Position numbers and translations under genes: made by a program. From Syntrophorhabdus sp. (GTDB lineage Bacteria > Desulfobacterota > Syntrophorhabdia > Syntrophorhabdales > Syntrophorhabdaceae), in assembly GCA_012719415.1 (NCBI GenBank), contig JAAYAK010000210.1, positions 18,054-82,053 of the forward strand: 64,000 nt of DNA, given 5' to 3'. The stretch's first letter is position 1. Every line of letters begins with the position of its first letter. Below the pieces are notes generated by a model. That model was not told the DNA's origin. It did not search any database and was given only the letters and a program-made list of their open reading frames with translations. This document shows positions 37,025 through 45,309 of this stretch, in pieces.

Positions 37025-37501
37025 ATGGAGAAAACAATGACAAGACTGAGAACGATGTGCGCGATAACACTGTGTCTCGTCCTCTTCGGGGCCCTGGCAA
37101 CGGGGGCCTTCGCGAAGAATGAAAAGGTCTCGACACCCAAGGAGTACGGGGCATACATCAAGACAAGCAAAGGGCTCGTCAGGCTCTTGCCCAACATCGT
37201 CTTCGATGAGAATGGGGTCATTTTCGTGGAGTCCAACAATCCCGCCCATTTCTTCCTCAAGGATTTCCAGTATTTCGTCCTCTATGGCAAGTACGAGATG
37301 AGCGTGCTCACCGTGAACCCCATGGGGTTCTATCAACCGTCGGCGCTCGGCAAACCGCGTTTCGCCTTCGGCAAGGACATCGAGATCGACGTCAGGCCCC
37401 AGGGCAAGGACATGTACATCATCAAACCGAAGGGACTGCTCGGCAGGGGATACTACAGCATCTGGATCAACGATACGGCATGGGATTTCATGCTGGATTA
37501 A
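37025..37501 (+). CDS. Exported protein of unknown function
   Basis: 158 residues. Signal peptide (CAITLCLVLFGALATGAFA, cleavage after AFA). The mature part is beta-rich with aromatic residues (AHFFLKDFQYFVLYG) and no Cys. Not recognised as a known family. ATG 37025 or 37037; neither has a strong Shine-Dalgarno sequence. It follows yjbQ by 31 bp and is probably in the same transcript. Confidence 0.7.
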   Translation: MEKTMTRLRTMCAITLCLVLFGALATGAFAKNEKVSTPKEYGAYIKTSKGLVRLLPNIVFDENGVIFVESNNPAHFFLKDFQYFVLYGKYEMSVLTVNPMGFYQPSALGKPRFAFGKDIEIDVRPQGKDMYIIKPKGLLGRGYYSIWINDTAWDFMLD

Positions 37502-37583
37502 AACCGGCTTGAATGGCTTGAACCGCCTGAGCCGCTTGACAGCCTGTTGACAAGGTCATTTCTGAAGGTGGTTCGTGCTCGTT

Positions 37584-37611
37584 CGTCATTCCGGCGAAGG
37601 CCGGAATGACG
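37584..37611. repeat. REP-like palindrome
   Basis: CGTCATTCCGGC - GAAG - GCCGGAATGACG: a 12-bp perfect stem with a 4-nt loop. This wording is a common dispersed palindrome in many bacterial genomes. Confidence 0.8.
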
Positions 37612-37653
37612 TCGAAAATGAGTTCAGCTGTTGAGCGTTTAGAGACAAAAAAA

Positions 37654-37692
37654 GACCCCTGTGGTGCTCGGTCACACAGGGGTCATTCTTTT
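37654..37692. terminator. Bidirectional intrinsic terminator
   Basis: GACCCCTGTG (37654-37663) pairs with CACACAGGGGTC-type arm ending at 37684; an A7 run lies before and TTCTTTTT after, so it can stop transcripts from both the exported-protein gene and the tRNA operon. Confidence 0.8.
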
Positions 37693-37742
37693 TCCAGCGT
37701 TCAAGCGGCTTAAGCCATTCAAGCGGTTCAAGCCGGTTTTTT

Positions 37743-37817
37743 TGGAGGCGGCATCCGGATTTGAACCGGAGAATAACGGTTTTGCAGACCGTCGCCTTAC
37801 CACTTGGCTATGCCGCC
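37743..37817 (-). tRNA. tRNA-Cys (anticodon GCA)
   Basis: 75 nt including encoded CCA. Acceptor GGCGGCA/TGCCGCC, anticodon stem ACGGT/ACCGT around CTGCAAA (anticodon GCA), T arm TCCGG-TTCAAAT-CCGGA. Second gene of a leftward tRNA pair. Confidence 0.95.
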
Positions 37818-37868
37818 ATTGAACTCAAGGACCAGGCGAGCCGCGTCGGCAACTCGTGAGGCGTATGC

Positions 37869-37939
37869 GGTTTTTTGGAGCGGGCGTCTTCACCCGCTTC
37901 GGTTTTTTGGAGCGGGCGTCTTCACCCGCTTCGGTTTTT

Positions 37940-37948
<9 letters not shown>
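37869..37948. repeat. 32-bp tandem repeat copying the 3' end of tRNA-Gly
   Basis: Two complete 32-bp units (37869-37900, 37901-37932) plus a third partial unit whose last 9 bases are the tRNA-Gly 3' end. On the minus strand each unit repeats CCCGCTCCAAAAAACC, i.e. the tRNA 3' end with CCA. Each unit also contains the hairpin GCGGG-N8-CCCGC. Confidence 0.88.
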
Positions 37949-38014
<66 letters not shown>

Positions 38015-38025
38015 GCGTGTTGTTT

Positions 38026-38055
38026 CTTATAATACAAACCCCTCCCCGATGTCAA
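38026..38055 (-). promoter_or_regulatory. Promoter of the tRNA-Gly/tRNA-Cys operon
   Basis: Minus strand TTGACA (38050-38055), 18-nt spacer, TATAAG (38026-38031); start expected a few bases before the tRNA-Gly 5' end at 38014. Confidence 0.7.
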
Positions 38056-38275
38056 GACGGAAAAGGTGGGGGGTATCCCCAGGGCACAACGCAAAAAAAC
38101 CGGAGGAGACCCGGATAATCTCCCCCGGCATCCAGCAGGCAAGCCAGCTACCCTGCATCTTCATTCACAGTCGAAGGGCTTTCCTCCCCCCCTGTCGCCC
38201 CGGCCCCTTTCAGCGGGCCTTTTCCACTTGTTCGACAGGTGTATGATATGATGTCTCCTGTCATTTTTCTGTAAA

Positions 38276-39025
38276 ATGGGCTACATTCGTGCTAGTTTTT
38301 ATGGGATGAAGACAAGGAAAGCCCAAGACGAAGCATCCCTGCCCTATTTTTCCGATTCACCGTATGTCACCGACAATGTCGGCAAGTTCACGGATGAACT
38401 GGATACCCTCCTCGCCATCGGGCGCCTCAAACACTACAACCCCGGGCAGATCATATACCTGCAGGGTGAGGAGAGCACGAACTTCTACTTCGTCAGGGAG
38501 GGCAAGGTAAGGGTCAGCATCTTCAAGGAGAATGGTTCGGAGAAGATACTCGCGATACAGGAGGACAACACCTTCTTCGGGGAAAGTGCCGCCTTCGACC
38601 GTTACCCCTATTTCGCCACGGCCACGGCCATGGAGGAATCGAGCATCTACGCCTTCGATATCGAAGAGACCGAAGCCCTTCTCAGGGTACACCCCGAGGT
38701 CTCGCTCCTTATCATCACCTCCATCATCAGGAAGCTCAGGCTTCTCGGTCTGCAGGTGGAGGGCCTTTCATTTCTCGACGCTCAGAAGCGGGTGGCCAGC
38801 ATTCTCCTGAAGCTCATGCACGAGGTCGGCGAGCCCACGGCCAACGGCATCCTGATAAAGAAGCGGATCACCCACGAAGACCTCGCCAACATCACGGGGC
38901 TCTCAAGGGTAACGGTAACGAATGTCCTCAATTACCTGGACAGACTGAAACTCATCACGAAAGGACGCCTGAAGTACACGATCATCGATCGCGCCAGGCT
39001 CGAGTCCTTTGTTCGGTCGAAATGA
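38276..39025 (+). CDS. Crp/Fnr-family transcription regulator
   Basis: 249 residues. The cyclic-nucleotide-type beta-roll (about 45-150: GQIIYLQGEESTNFYFVREGKVRV, FFGESAAFD) is followed by the long dimer helix and a winged HTH with THEDLANITGLSRVTVTNVLNYL (near 200). There is no N-terminal Cys cluster, so it is not an Fnr-type oxygen sensor. The stop overlaps the dctP start (ATGA), so it is the first gene of a TRAP operon it probably controls. M1 or M11 may be the start; neither has a clear Shine-Dalgarno sequence. Confidence 0.9.
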   Translation: MGYIRASFYGMKTRKAQDEASLPYFSDSPYVTDNVGKFTDELDTLLAIGRLKHYNPGQIIYLQGEESTNFYFVREGKVRVSIFKENGSEKILAIQEDNTFFGESAAFDRYPYFATATAMEESSIYAFDIEETEALLRVHPEVSLLIITSIIRKLRLLGLQVEGLSFLDAQKRVASILLKLMHEVGEPTANGILIKKRITHEDLANITGLSRVTVTNVLNYLDRLKLITKGRLKYTIIDRARLESFVRSK

Positions 39026-40005
39026 ACAGGGTGCCTCTCATATTTCGGGGTGTGCTATGCTCGCTTGCCCTGACGGCCGCCTGTCTCCTTCCTCCCGTGC
39101 CGGCGCACTGTACACGCCTGAAAACCGTCACCTTTGCAGCGACGAACACGGTGTGGGTCAGACAGTTCCAGCTCTTCACCGACGCGGTACATCGCGACAG
39201 CAGGGGAGAGACCCGTTTTCAGTTCGTGGGGGGGCCTGAGGCGATCCCGCCCTTTGAACAGATCGAGGCGATAAAGAAGGGCGTTGTGGACATCACCCTT
39301 CTACCCGCGGCCTATTTCGTGGCCCAGATGCCCGAAGCCGATGCCATGAAGCTTTCTCCCCATTCTCCCATGGAAGAACGAAAAAGAGGGATCTTCGCGT
39401 TCTACAGGGAACTGATGGAAAAACGTCTCGACGTCATCTATCTCGGGAAGATAACGGGGGGGATCAGGTATCATCTCTACCTGAGGAAACCTTTGAAAGG
39501 ACCCGACCTCAGAGGTCTCAAGATCAGGGTAACCCCGATCTATGAGCCCTTCGTCAGGGCCCTTGGCGGGGTTGGGGTAACGACGGCCCCCGGGGAGGTT
39601 TACGTCGCTCTCGAAAGGGCCATTGTGGACGGTTTCGGCTGGCCGTCCATCGGTGTTCACGAGATGGGGTGGGAAGAGGTGGTCCGCTATGTTATCGACC
39701 CCGGCTTTTACCAGACCGACGTCTGCGTGCTCATGAACGGGAAGACATGGAATGGTCTTTCCGCCAGCGAAAAGAAGCTCATCGCCGGAGCCGTCGAGAA
39801 AGCGGAGCGGGAATCCTGTGACCTTTCCAGGAAACTGGCCCGCCAGGAAAGGCAGCTTCTGCTTTCCCGGGGGATACAGGTAATCGAGCTCAAGGACGGG
39901 GAAAGAGAACTCTACCTCGACACGGCCTACCGGGCAGGCTGGGAAAAGGTCATCGCAAAGAGTCCCGTCATCGGGGGACATCTCAAAAAGCTGATGGGGC
40001 GGTGA
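39022..40005 (+). CDS. dctP: TRAP transporter solute-binding protein (DctP family)
   Basis: 327 residues. Signal peptide (GVLCSLALTAACLLPPVPA). The DctP fold is evident from LRGLKIRVTPIYEPFVRALGG-type and AIVDGFGWP motifs; the conserved ligand-carboxylate Arg is in LKIRVTP. It captures an organic acid in the periplasm for DctQM. Substrate unknown: not necessarily C4-dicarboxylate. Overlaps the regulator by 4 bp. Confidence 0.9.
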   Translation: MNRVPLIFRGVLCSLALTAACLLPPVPAHCTRLKTVTFAATNTVWVRQFQLFTDAVHRDSRGETRFQFVGGPEAIPPFEQIEAIKKGVVDITLLPAAYFVAQMPEADAMKLSPHSPMEERKRGIFAFYRELMEKRLDVIYLGKITGGIRYHLYLRKPLKGPDLRGLKIRVTPIYEPFVRALGGVGVTTAPGEVYVALERAIVDGFGWPSIGVHEMGWEEVVRYVIDPGFYQTDVCVLMNGKTWNGLSASEKKLIAGAVEKAERESCDLSRKLARQERQLLLSRGIQVIELKDGERELYLDTAYRAGWEKVIAKSPVIGGHLKKLMGR

Positions 40006-40006
40006 T

Positions 40007-40483
40007 ATGAGGCGTTTCCTTTCCGGGACCCTCAATGCCACGGCCGTATTCTCAGCCGCCTGCATCGCGTTCATTGCCCTTTCTATATCCTGCGAGGTCA
40101 TAGCCAGGTATTTCCTGCACCGGCCCCTGCGGTGGACCGTAGAAATCTCGGAATACCTGCAGATCTACTTCGCTTTTCTCAGCGCCGCCTGGGTCCTGAG
40201 AAAAAAGGGGCACGTCAATCTGGATATCGTGGTGGGCCGACTCGGCCCCCGGAGCAGGAGGGCCCTCAGGGTCGCGACGGACATACTTGGCACCCTTGTG
40301 GCGGCAACGTTGTCCCTCTTCGCGGCAATCGTCGCATGGGAACAGTTCCTTCTCGGGACGCCCGTGATCAAGTCGCTGGAAGTGCCGAAGTGGATCGTCA
40401 TTGCACCCATATCCGTCGGCATGTTCCTTGTCGCGGTCGAATCCTTCGTCGGGCTCGTCCACGACCTGCGAGGCAAAGACTGA
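40007..40483 (+). CDS. dctQ: TRAP transporter small permease (DctQ family)
   Basis: 158 residues with four membrane helices and the conserved VIARYFLHRPLRWTVEISEYLQ motif after helix 1. It starts 2 bp after dctP and precedes dctM. Confidence 0.9.
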   Translation: MRRFLSGTLNATAVFSAACIAFIALSISCEVIARYFLHRPLRWTVEISEYLQIYFAFLSAAWVLRKKGHVNLDIVVGRLGPRSRRALRVATDILGTLVAATLSLFAAIVAWEQFLLGTPVIKSLEVPKWIVIAPISVGMFLVAVESFVGLVHDLRGKD

Positions 40484-40484
40484 C

Positions 40485-41789
40485 GTGGAATGGTGGGCCA
40501 TACTCCTCATTCTCTTCGGCGGCTTCATCGGCCTTCTGCTGACGGGTCTCCCCGTCGCCTTCGCCTTCTTTCTCATCAATATCGCCGGTGCCTGTTTCTT
40601 CATGGGGGGGACGGAGGGCGTCAAGCAACTCATCCTTAACATGTACAGTTCCCTCGCCAACTTCACCCTTACCCCCATACCCCTTTTTATCTTCATGGGA
40701 GAGGTGCTTTTCAGGTGCGGCATCGCGCGCGACGTTCTCAATACATTTGACAAATTTTTCGGCAGGATCCCCGGCAGACTCGGCATACTGGCCGTCGCCG
40801 CTTCCACGTTCTTCTCCGGTCTCACGGGTTCCGCCATCAGCAACACGGCCCTTCTGGGCTCGTCACTCATGCCGGAGATGCGCCAGAGGGGCTATGGCAA
40901 GCCGCTCATGATCGGCCCCATAATCGGAACGGGGGGGCTTGCCATGATGATCCCGCCAAGCGCGCTTGCCGTCGTGCTCGGTTCCGTGGCCCAGATATCC
41001 ATATCGGGAATACTGATAGGGGGCATATTCCCGGGACTCATCATGGCATTTCTCTACGCGGCCTATATCATAGGCAGGACATTTCTCCAACCTTCCATAG
41101 CGCCGGATTACGAGGTCCCAAGATCGGACCCCGTGAGCATCGTGAAGGAAATCCTCCTGTACGTCATGCCCCTGACGAGCGTCATCGCCCTCGTTCTGGG
41201 CCCCATATACATGGGGATCGCCACGCCCACCGAGGCCGCCTCCCTGGGTTGCGTGGGGGCCCTGACGCTTTCCGTTGCATACAGGAAGCTGACCTTCTCC
41301 ATACTCTCTGAAACCCTGGCAGCGACACTGAGAACAAGCTCCATGATCTTCCTCATAATAGCCGGTTCCGTGGGGTACAGCCAGATCATCTCTTTCAGCG
41401 GTGCCGGAGCGGGCCTCATCTCCGCCGTCGTCTCCCTCAACCTGCCCGACGCCCTTCTCATCACGATCATGCTGTCCATGCTGCTCCTCCTCGGCTGTTT
41501 CATGGACCAGATAGCGATGATGATGGTAACGGTCCCACTCTTCATACCCATCGTCTACCAGGCGAACATCGATCCCCTCTGGTTCGGGATCATGATGCTC
41601 ATCGCCCTCGATATCGGTTTCACCTCTCCGCCCTTCGGTCTTCTGCTTTTCGTGATGAAAGGGATAACTTCGGACGATGTCAGCATGATGGACATTTACA
41701 GCGCGGCCATTCCCTTCATCGCCTGCAATCTCTTCACCCTCGCCCTCATCCTCGCTTTTCCCCAGATAGTGATGGTCTTTTTGAAATAG
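40485..41789 (+). CDS. dctM: TRAP transporter large permease (DctM family)
   Basis: 434 residues with about 12 membrane helices; FFSGLTGSAISNTALLG and MMIPPSALAVVLG match the two hairpin motifs of DctM, and GIATPTEAA is the second repeat. It imports the solute with Na+. The GTG at 40485 follows the dctQ stop by one base; a longer upstream frame inside dctQ is not supported. Confidence 0.92.
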   Translation: MEWWAILLILFGGFIGLLLTGLPVAFAFFLINIAGACFFMGGTEGVKQLILNMYSSLANFTLTPIPLFIFMGEVLFRCGIARDVLNTFDKFFGRIPGRLGILAVAASTFFSGLTGSAISNTALLGSSLMPEMRQRGYGKPLMIGPIIGTGGLAMMIPPSALAVVLGSVAQISISGILIGGIFPGLIMAFLYAAYIIGRTFLQPSIAPDYEVPRSDPVSIVKEILLYVMPLTSVIALVLGPIYMGIATPTEAASLGCVGALTLSVAYRKLTFSILSETLAATLRTSSMIFLIIAGSVGYSQIISFSGAGAGLISAVVSLNLPDALLITIMLSMLLLLGCFMDQIAMMMVTVPLFIPIVYQANIDPLWFGIMMLIALDIGFTSPPFGLLLFVMKGITSDDVSMMDIYSAAIPFIACNLFTLALILAFPQIVMVFLK

Positions 41790-41799
41790 GGAGAGAAGA

Positions 41800-41950
41800 A
41801 TAACCAAACCTCCATTCACCAAAGAATGACCAATAGCCACAATGACACAGGCGGTCCGTTCTGCCCTGACCTTTGTTCAATTGGTTATTGGTGAATTGGT
41901 CATTATCTTTTTCATCGGTCATTGGGATTTGGTCATTGGTCATTTTTGTT
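41800..41950. repeat. Inverted word array, family B (dctM / phosphatase gap)
   Basis: The left part (about 41808-41848) contains AATAACCAA, CATTCACCAA and GAATGACCAAT words; the right part (about 41877-41944) carries their inverse: TTGGTTATTGGTGAATTGG and GGGATTTGGTCATTGGTCAT. The two genes converge on this gap. Confidence 0.8.
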
Positions 41951-42035
41951 TCCCTGGATCGCTCCGGAGGGTCAGCATGACCGTTGCCGCGGGCCTATTC
42001 CGGACAGATGCGGGTCATTCCTTCTCTCGATCTGC

Positions 42036-42863
42036 TTATCGGTCAACCTCTTCCAGAAGCCTCATCACCGCCTGGTTCCATCCCTCCGGTCCTTCTCCTC
42101 TGGCCCGTTCGAAACCCTCCGCCGCGAGGACGTTGTCGTAGCCGCCGCCGTGTCTTTCGACAATGACCGGATGGTCGACAGACCGGAGCATCGGCAGGTC
42201 GTTGGGGCTGTCCCCCAGGGCCATCGTCATGACCTCACCATATTCTCCGCGGAACATCCCGGTGAGGATGGAAACAGCCTTTCCCTTGTCGCTTTCACCC
42301 AGGATATGATAGAAGGATCCCCGCGTGACCCTGAAGCCCTTCCTTTCTATGGAGGCTGTCAGTTTTTCCGCCGTCACCGGTCCACCGCCAAGGAGAAAAG
42401 GCTCGTCGAATTCCCGCTTTCCCGCCATGACCGCCTCGTCAAGGGGCAAACCCGTTGCGGCGGCGACCTCTTCGGCGGTCATGTCCCCGAAACCGCGGAC
42501 GTCGAATCCTTCCTCGCGGAGCTCCCCGAGGGCCCTGCGCAGGTCCCGGTACCTCGCGCCGAGGCGAAGGACGAGGTACGGCCCCTCATTGTCCTGTTCG
42601 GGCGTGACCGGGGATACCATGTCCGCCCGGAAATACCCGCGGGGCACAAAGACCGCGCCTCCGTTCTCGGAGATGAAAGGGTCGCCATTGTCCAGCTTTG
42701 CGCGGTAGTGCCCTATCTCGGCCCGCGTCTTGCTGGAACAGATCACCACGGGGATATTCCGCACCCTGAGCATTTCGAGCGCGGGCAGGGCCGCGTCGAA
42801 GGAATAGGTCCGCGCGTGGAGGAGGGTTCCGTCAAGGTCCGTGAAAACCACTATCCTTTTCAC
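42036..42863 (-). CDS. HAD-IIB phosphatase, glucosyl/mannosyl-3-phosphoglycerate phosphatase-like
   Basis: 276 residues from GTG 42863. HAD motif I FTDLDGTLL, ICSSKTRAEI (motif II with S/T), ENGG, Lys in ESDKGKAV and motif IV ALGDSPNDLPML are typical of MpgP/GpgP. It is divergent from the GpgS gene, which makes the matching phosphorylated substrate; it should release glucosylglycerate. The GTG start is the only start upstream of the motif without an in-frame stop and is not strongly marked. Confidence 0.8.
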   Translation of the reverse strand: MKRIVVFTDLDGTLLHARTYSFDAALPALEMLRVRNIPVVICSSKTRAEIGHYRAKLDNGDPFISENGGAVFVPRGYFRADMVSPVTPEQDNEGPYLVLRLGARYRDLRRALGELREEGFDVRGFGDMTAEEVAAATGLPLDEAVMAGKREFDEPFLLGGGPVTAEKLTASIERKGFRVTRGSFYHILGESDKGKAVSILTGMFRGEYGEVMTMALGDSPNDLPMLRSVDHPVIVERHGGGYDNVLAAEGFERARGEGPEGWNQAVMRLLEEVDR

Positions 42864-42939
42864 CGGTTCACCATTTTTCCGGCATCGCAGCCTGAGGGCG
42901 TCCGGCACACGGAAACCTGCAGTCTTTCTTTGTAACGTG

Positions 42940-42957
42940 ATATCATAATTATGATAT
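42940..42957. promoter_or_regulatory. Perfect 18-bp palindrome between the phosphatase and gpgS
   Basis: ATATCATAATTATGATAT reads the same on both strands; next to it CTACC-ATAA-GGTAG is a second inverted repeat. It lies in the divergent promoter region and may be an operator. No -10/-35 pair was clear enough to call. Confidence 0.5.
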
Positions 42958-43046
42958 GCTACCATAAGGTAGTTTCAAAATAGTGTAAAATAGTTGACAG
43001 ATTTTAGTCTGCTTCTCGGATAGAGTGCTAGACTACATTCCAGGAG

Positions 43047-44261
43047 GTGAGCATGGCTGATTTTTACCAGACAGGCGTAGTCCCCACACTGCACAGACTC
43101 GGAAAGGACAATCTGGAGGAGATAGAATCACGGCTCACGCGATACGCGCAGGACAGGCCGATCGCGCTCGTCCTCCCCTCGCTCTACAGTGAACTCGCCG
43201 GCGCAGCTCTTTCCCGGATCGTTGAAGAACTGAAACAGGTGCGGTATGTCAAGGAAATCGTCGTGACCCTGGGTCCCGCATCGGAGAGCGAGTTCCAGAA
43301 CGCCCGGCGTTTCTTCTCCGCCCTCCCCCAGAAAGTGTGCGTCATATGGAACAACGGCAGGAGAATGAAGAAACTGTACCGGGCGATCGAGGGGGAAGAC
43401 CTCCCCACCGGCCTCGAGGGCAAGGGCCGTTCCGTGTGGATGGCCTACGGGTACGTTCTGGCGCGGAGGGAATTCAACGCCATCGCCCTCCACGATTGCG
43501 ACATCCTCACCTATTCGCGCGACATGCTCGCGAGGCTCTGCTACCCGGTCACGAACCCCAGCCTCGATTATGATTTCTGCAAGGGCTTTTACACCAGGGT
43601 CACGGACAAGATGCACGGCAGGGTTACCCGGCTCCTCGTGACACCCCTCATACGGGCCCTTGTCAAGATCATCGGATTTCACCCCCTCCTTGTCTTCTTC
43701 GACAGTTTCCGCTATATCCTGGCCGGCGAGTTCTCCATGGATGTGAACCTCGCCCGCATCAACAAGATCCCCGGCGACTGGGGCCTTGAGGTGGGAACGC
43801 TGGCCGAGGTCTACAAGAACACCTCCATTAACCGCGTCTGCCAGGTCGATATCGCCGAGAACTACGAACACAAGCACCAGGAGCTTTCCCCCGAAGATGC
43901 CTCGAAAGGCCTCAACAAGATGTGTGTGGACATCTGCAAGTCCATATTTCGGACACTCGCCTCGGAGGGGATAGTCTTTTCCGACGGCTTCTTCAAAACC
44001 CTCTTCGCCACATACGCCCGTACCGCGCAGGACCACCTGAAGCGGTACGAGGATGACGCCTCCATCAACGGCCTGCGTTTCGACCGTCACGAAGAGAGCC
44101 TCTCGGTAGAGACCTTCACCAAGGGCATCAAGACGGCCGCTGAGGTGATCACGAAAGACCCCTTAGGCGTTCCGCTCATCTCGAGCTGGGACAGGGTGAC
44201 GGCGGCGTTGCCCGACATACTCGACAGGATACGGGAGTCGGTAGATGAGGATAACAGGTAG
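43047..44261 (+). CDS. gpgS: Glucosyl-3-phosphoglycerate synthase (GT81)
   Basis: 404 residues. N-terminus MADFYQTGVVPTLHRLG, the DCDILT metal-binding (DxD-like) motif near 152 and the C-terminal NYEHKHQELS match GpgS, which transfers glucose from an NDP-glucose to D-3-phosphoglycerate. The product is dephosphorylated to glucosylglycerate, a compatible solute. AGGAGGTGAGC lies before the start. NDP-glucose may come from the GlgC-like enzymes 8-10 kb downstream. Confidence 0.88.
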   Translation: MSMADFYQTGVVPTLHRLGKDNLEEIESRLTRYAQDRPIALVLPSLYSELAGAALSRIVEELKQVRYVKEIVVTLGPASESEFQNARRFFSALPQKVCVIWNNGRRMKKLYRAIEGEDLPTGLEGKGRSVWMAYGYVLARREFNAIALHDCDILTYSRDMLARLCYPVTNPSLDYDFCKGFYTRVTDKMHGRVTRLLVTPLIRALVKIIGFHPLLVFFDSFRYILAGEFSMDVNLARINKIPGDWGLEVGTLAEVYKNTSINRVCQVDIAENYEHKHQELSPEDASKGLNKMCVDICKSIFRTLASEGIVFSDGFFKTLFATYARTAQDHLKRYEDDASINGLRFDRHEESLSVETFTKGIKTAAEVITKDPLGVPLISSWDRVTAALPDILDRIRESVDEDNR

Positions 44262-44306
44262 CGAAGAACACGCGGCCGGCCCTTATGAAGGCCGGCGGGA
44301 GGAAAG

Positions 44307-44567
44307 ATGCGCTTTCTCATACTGATCGCCTGCATTGTCATCGTTGTGGCCGTTTTCTCCAGCCAGAACTCACAGCCCGTCTCCCTCTCCTTCTTCGCCT
44401 GGACCTTTCAGGCATCGCTGGCCATCGTGGTCTTTCTCTCGGTCATATGCGGCCTGATTGTTGGTGTCCTGGCATCCTTCCTCCTGCGCAGGACAAAGAA
44501 ACGGAAGACGGTGACCGGGAAAGAACCGGGAACGATTCCCGGGTCTCCGGGCACGACAGGGTCATGA
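44307..44567 (+). CDS. LapA-domain (DUF1049) small membrane protein
   Basis: 86 residues. Two membrane helices (about 3-22 and 36-60) joined by a SQNSQPVSLSFFAW loop, then a basic tail: the LapA layout. LapA family proteins are linked to LPS assembly. GGAGG precedes the start. Located between gpgS and the DUF5752 gene. Confidence 0.78.
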   Translation: MRFLILIACIVIVVAVFSSQNSQPVSLSFFAWTFQASLAIVVFLSVICGLIVGVLASFLLRRTKKRKTVTGKEPGTIPGSPGTTGS

Positions 44568-44622
44568 TCCCGGGTCTCCGGGACGGTTTTGAAGGACCGT
44601 CCGCACAGGTGAGGTAAAGCCT

Positions 44623-45309
44623 ATGGCAGAACACGAAGAACTGGAACGTCCTTTCGACTTCAGGCAGTGCGTGAGCATCATAAGGTCGACGGGGGAAAAA
44701 GCGGGAGACCTGAAGGAATTGCGGGAGATAATCGCCAGGGTTAGCGATGATTCCATATTCCATCACACCTACCAGTATTTCCTGAAGGAGCACATCCTGG
44801 AGTACACGAACGACTTCGCGCAATGGGCCGGAGAAAGCCTGGAGGAGAGGGCGCTGGCCGAGCAGCTGTCGAACATCGACCCCTATTCCTTCGAGTCCAT
44901 CGCGGACCTTCGCGGGTCCCTCACCGGGGTGATCGATTCCTACCTCGAAAGGTTCCCGGAACCGCGCTACGCCCTTCCGGGAGACGAGTTCTTCTTCAAC
45001 GAGACGGTCACCTTCGTCTTTCCTGTCGGGGTCTACGCGAAGAACCTGGCGGAGTTCTTTCTTGCCATGAGATTCGTGGACAGCGGCTGTATCTACTACC
45101 ATTTTTACGAGGCACGTATGCGCATCCCCGGCGGTACGGACGACTTCTCCCGCTGGGTCGATGAGGCCCTCGGCAAGAGGGAACTGGCGGAAAGGATCCG
45201 GGCCATCGACCCCTTCATGCACAGCACGGAGGAGATACGAACGCATATCTCCGATATCATCATGGAAGAAGTGAGCCGGGACATGGAAAAGGTGGAGGTG
45301 CATCCGTGA
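44623..45309 (+). CDS. DUF5752 family protein
   Basis: 228 residues in two similar helical halves: FHHTYQYFLKEHILEYTNDFAQWA (about 47) and YYHFYEARMRIPGGTDDFSRWV (about 150), which look like an internal repeat. Without signal peptide. The family has no known activity and is usually next to a glycosyltransferase, as here; its stop overlaps the GTG of the TreT-like gene, which implies a partner role. Confidence 0.8.
   Translation: MAEHEELERPFDFRQCVSIIRSTGEKAGDLKELREIIARVSDDSIFHHTYQYFLKEHILEYTNDFAQWAGESLEERALAEQLSNIDPYSFESIADLRGSLTGVIDSYLERFPEPRYALPGDEFFFNETVTFVFPVGVYAKNLAEFFLAMRFVDSGCIYYHFYEARMRIPGGTDDFSRWVDEALGKRELAERIRAIDPFMHSTEEIRTHISDIIMEEVSRDMEKVEVHP

Larger units (their letters stand above)
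37503..37737. repeat. Nested inverted word array, family A, enclosing a REP palindrome and a terminator
   Basis: Arms 37503-37539 and 37701-37737 are inverse copies at 31 of 37 positions (words CGGCTTGAA, GGCTTGAACCGCC). Between them are a perfect palindrome (37584-37611) and a terminator (37654-37684). The array fills the gap between the convergent exported-protein gene and tRNA-Cys. Confidence 0.88.
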
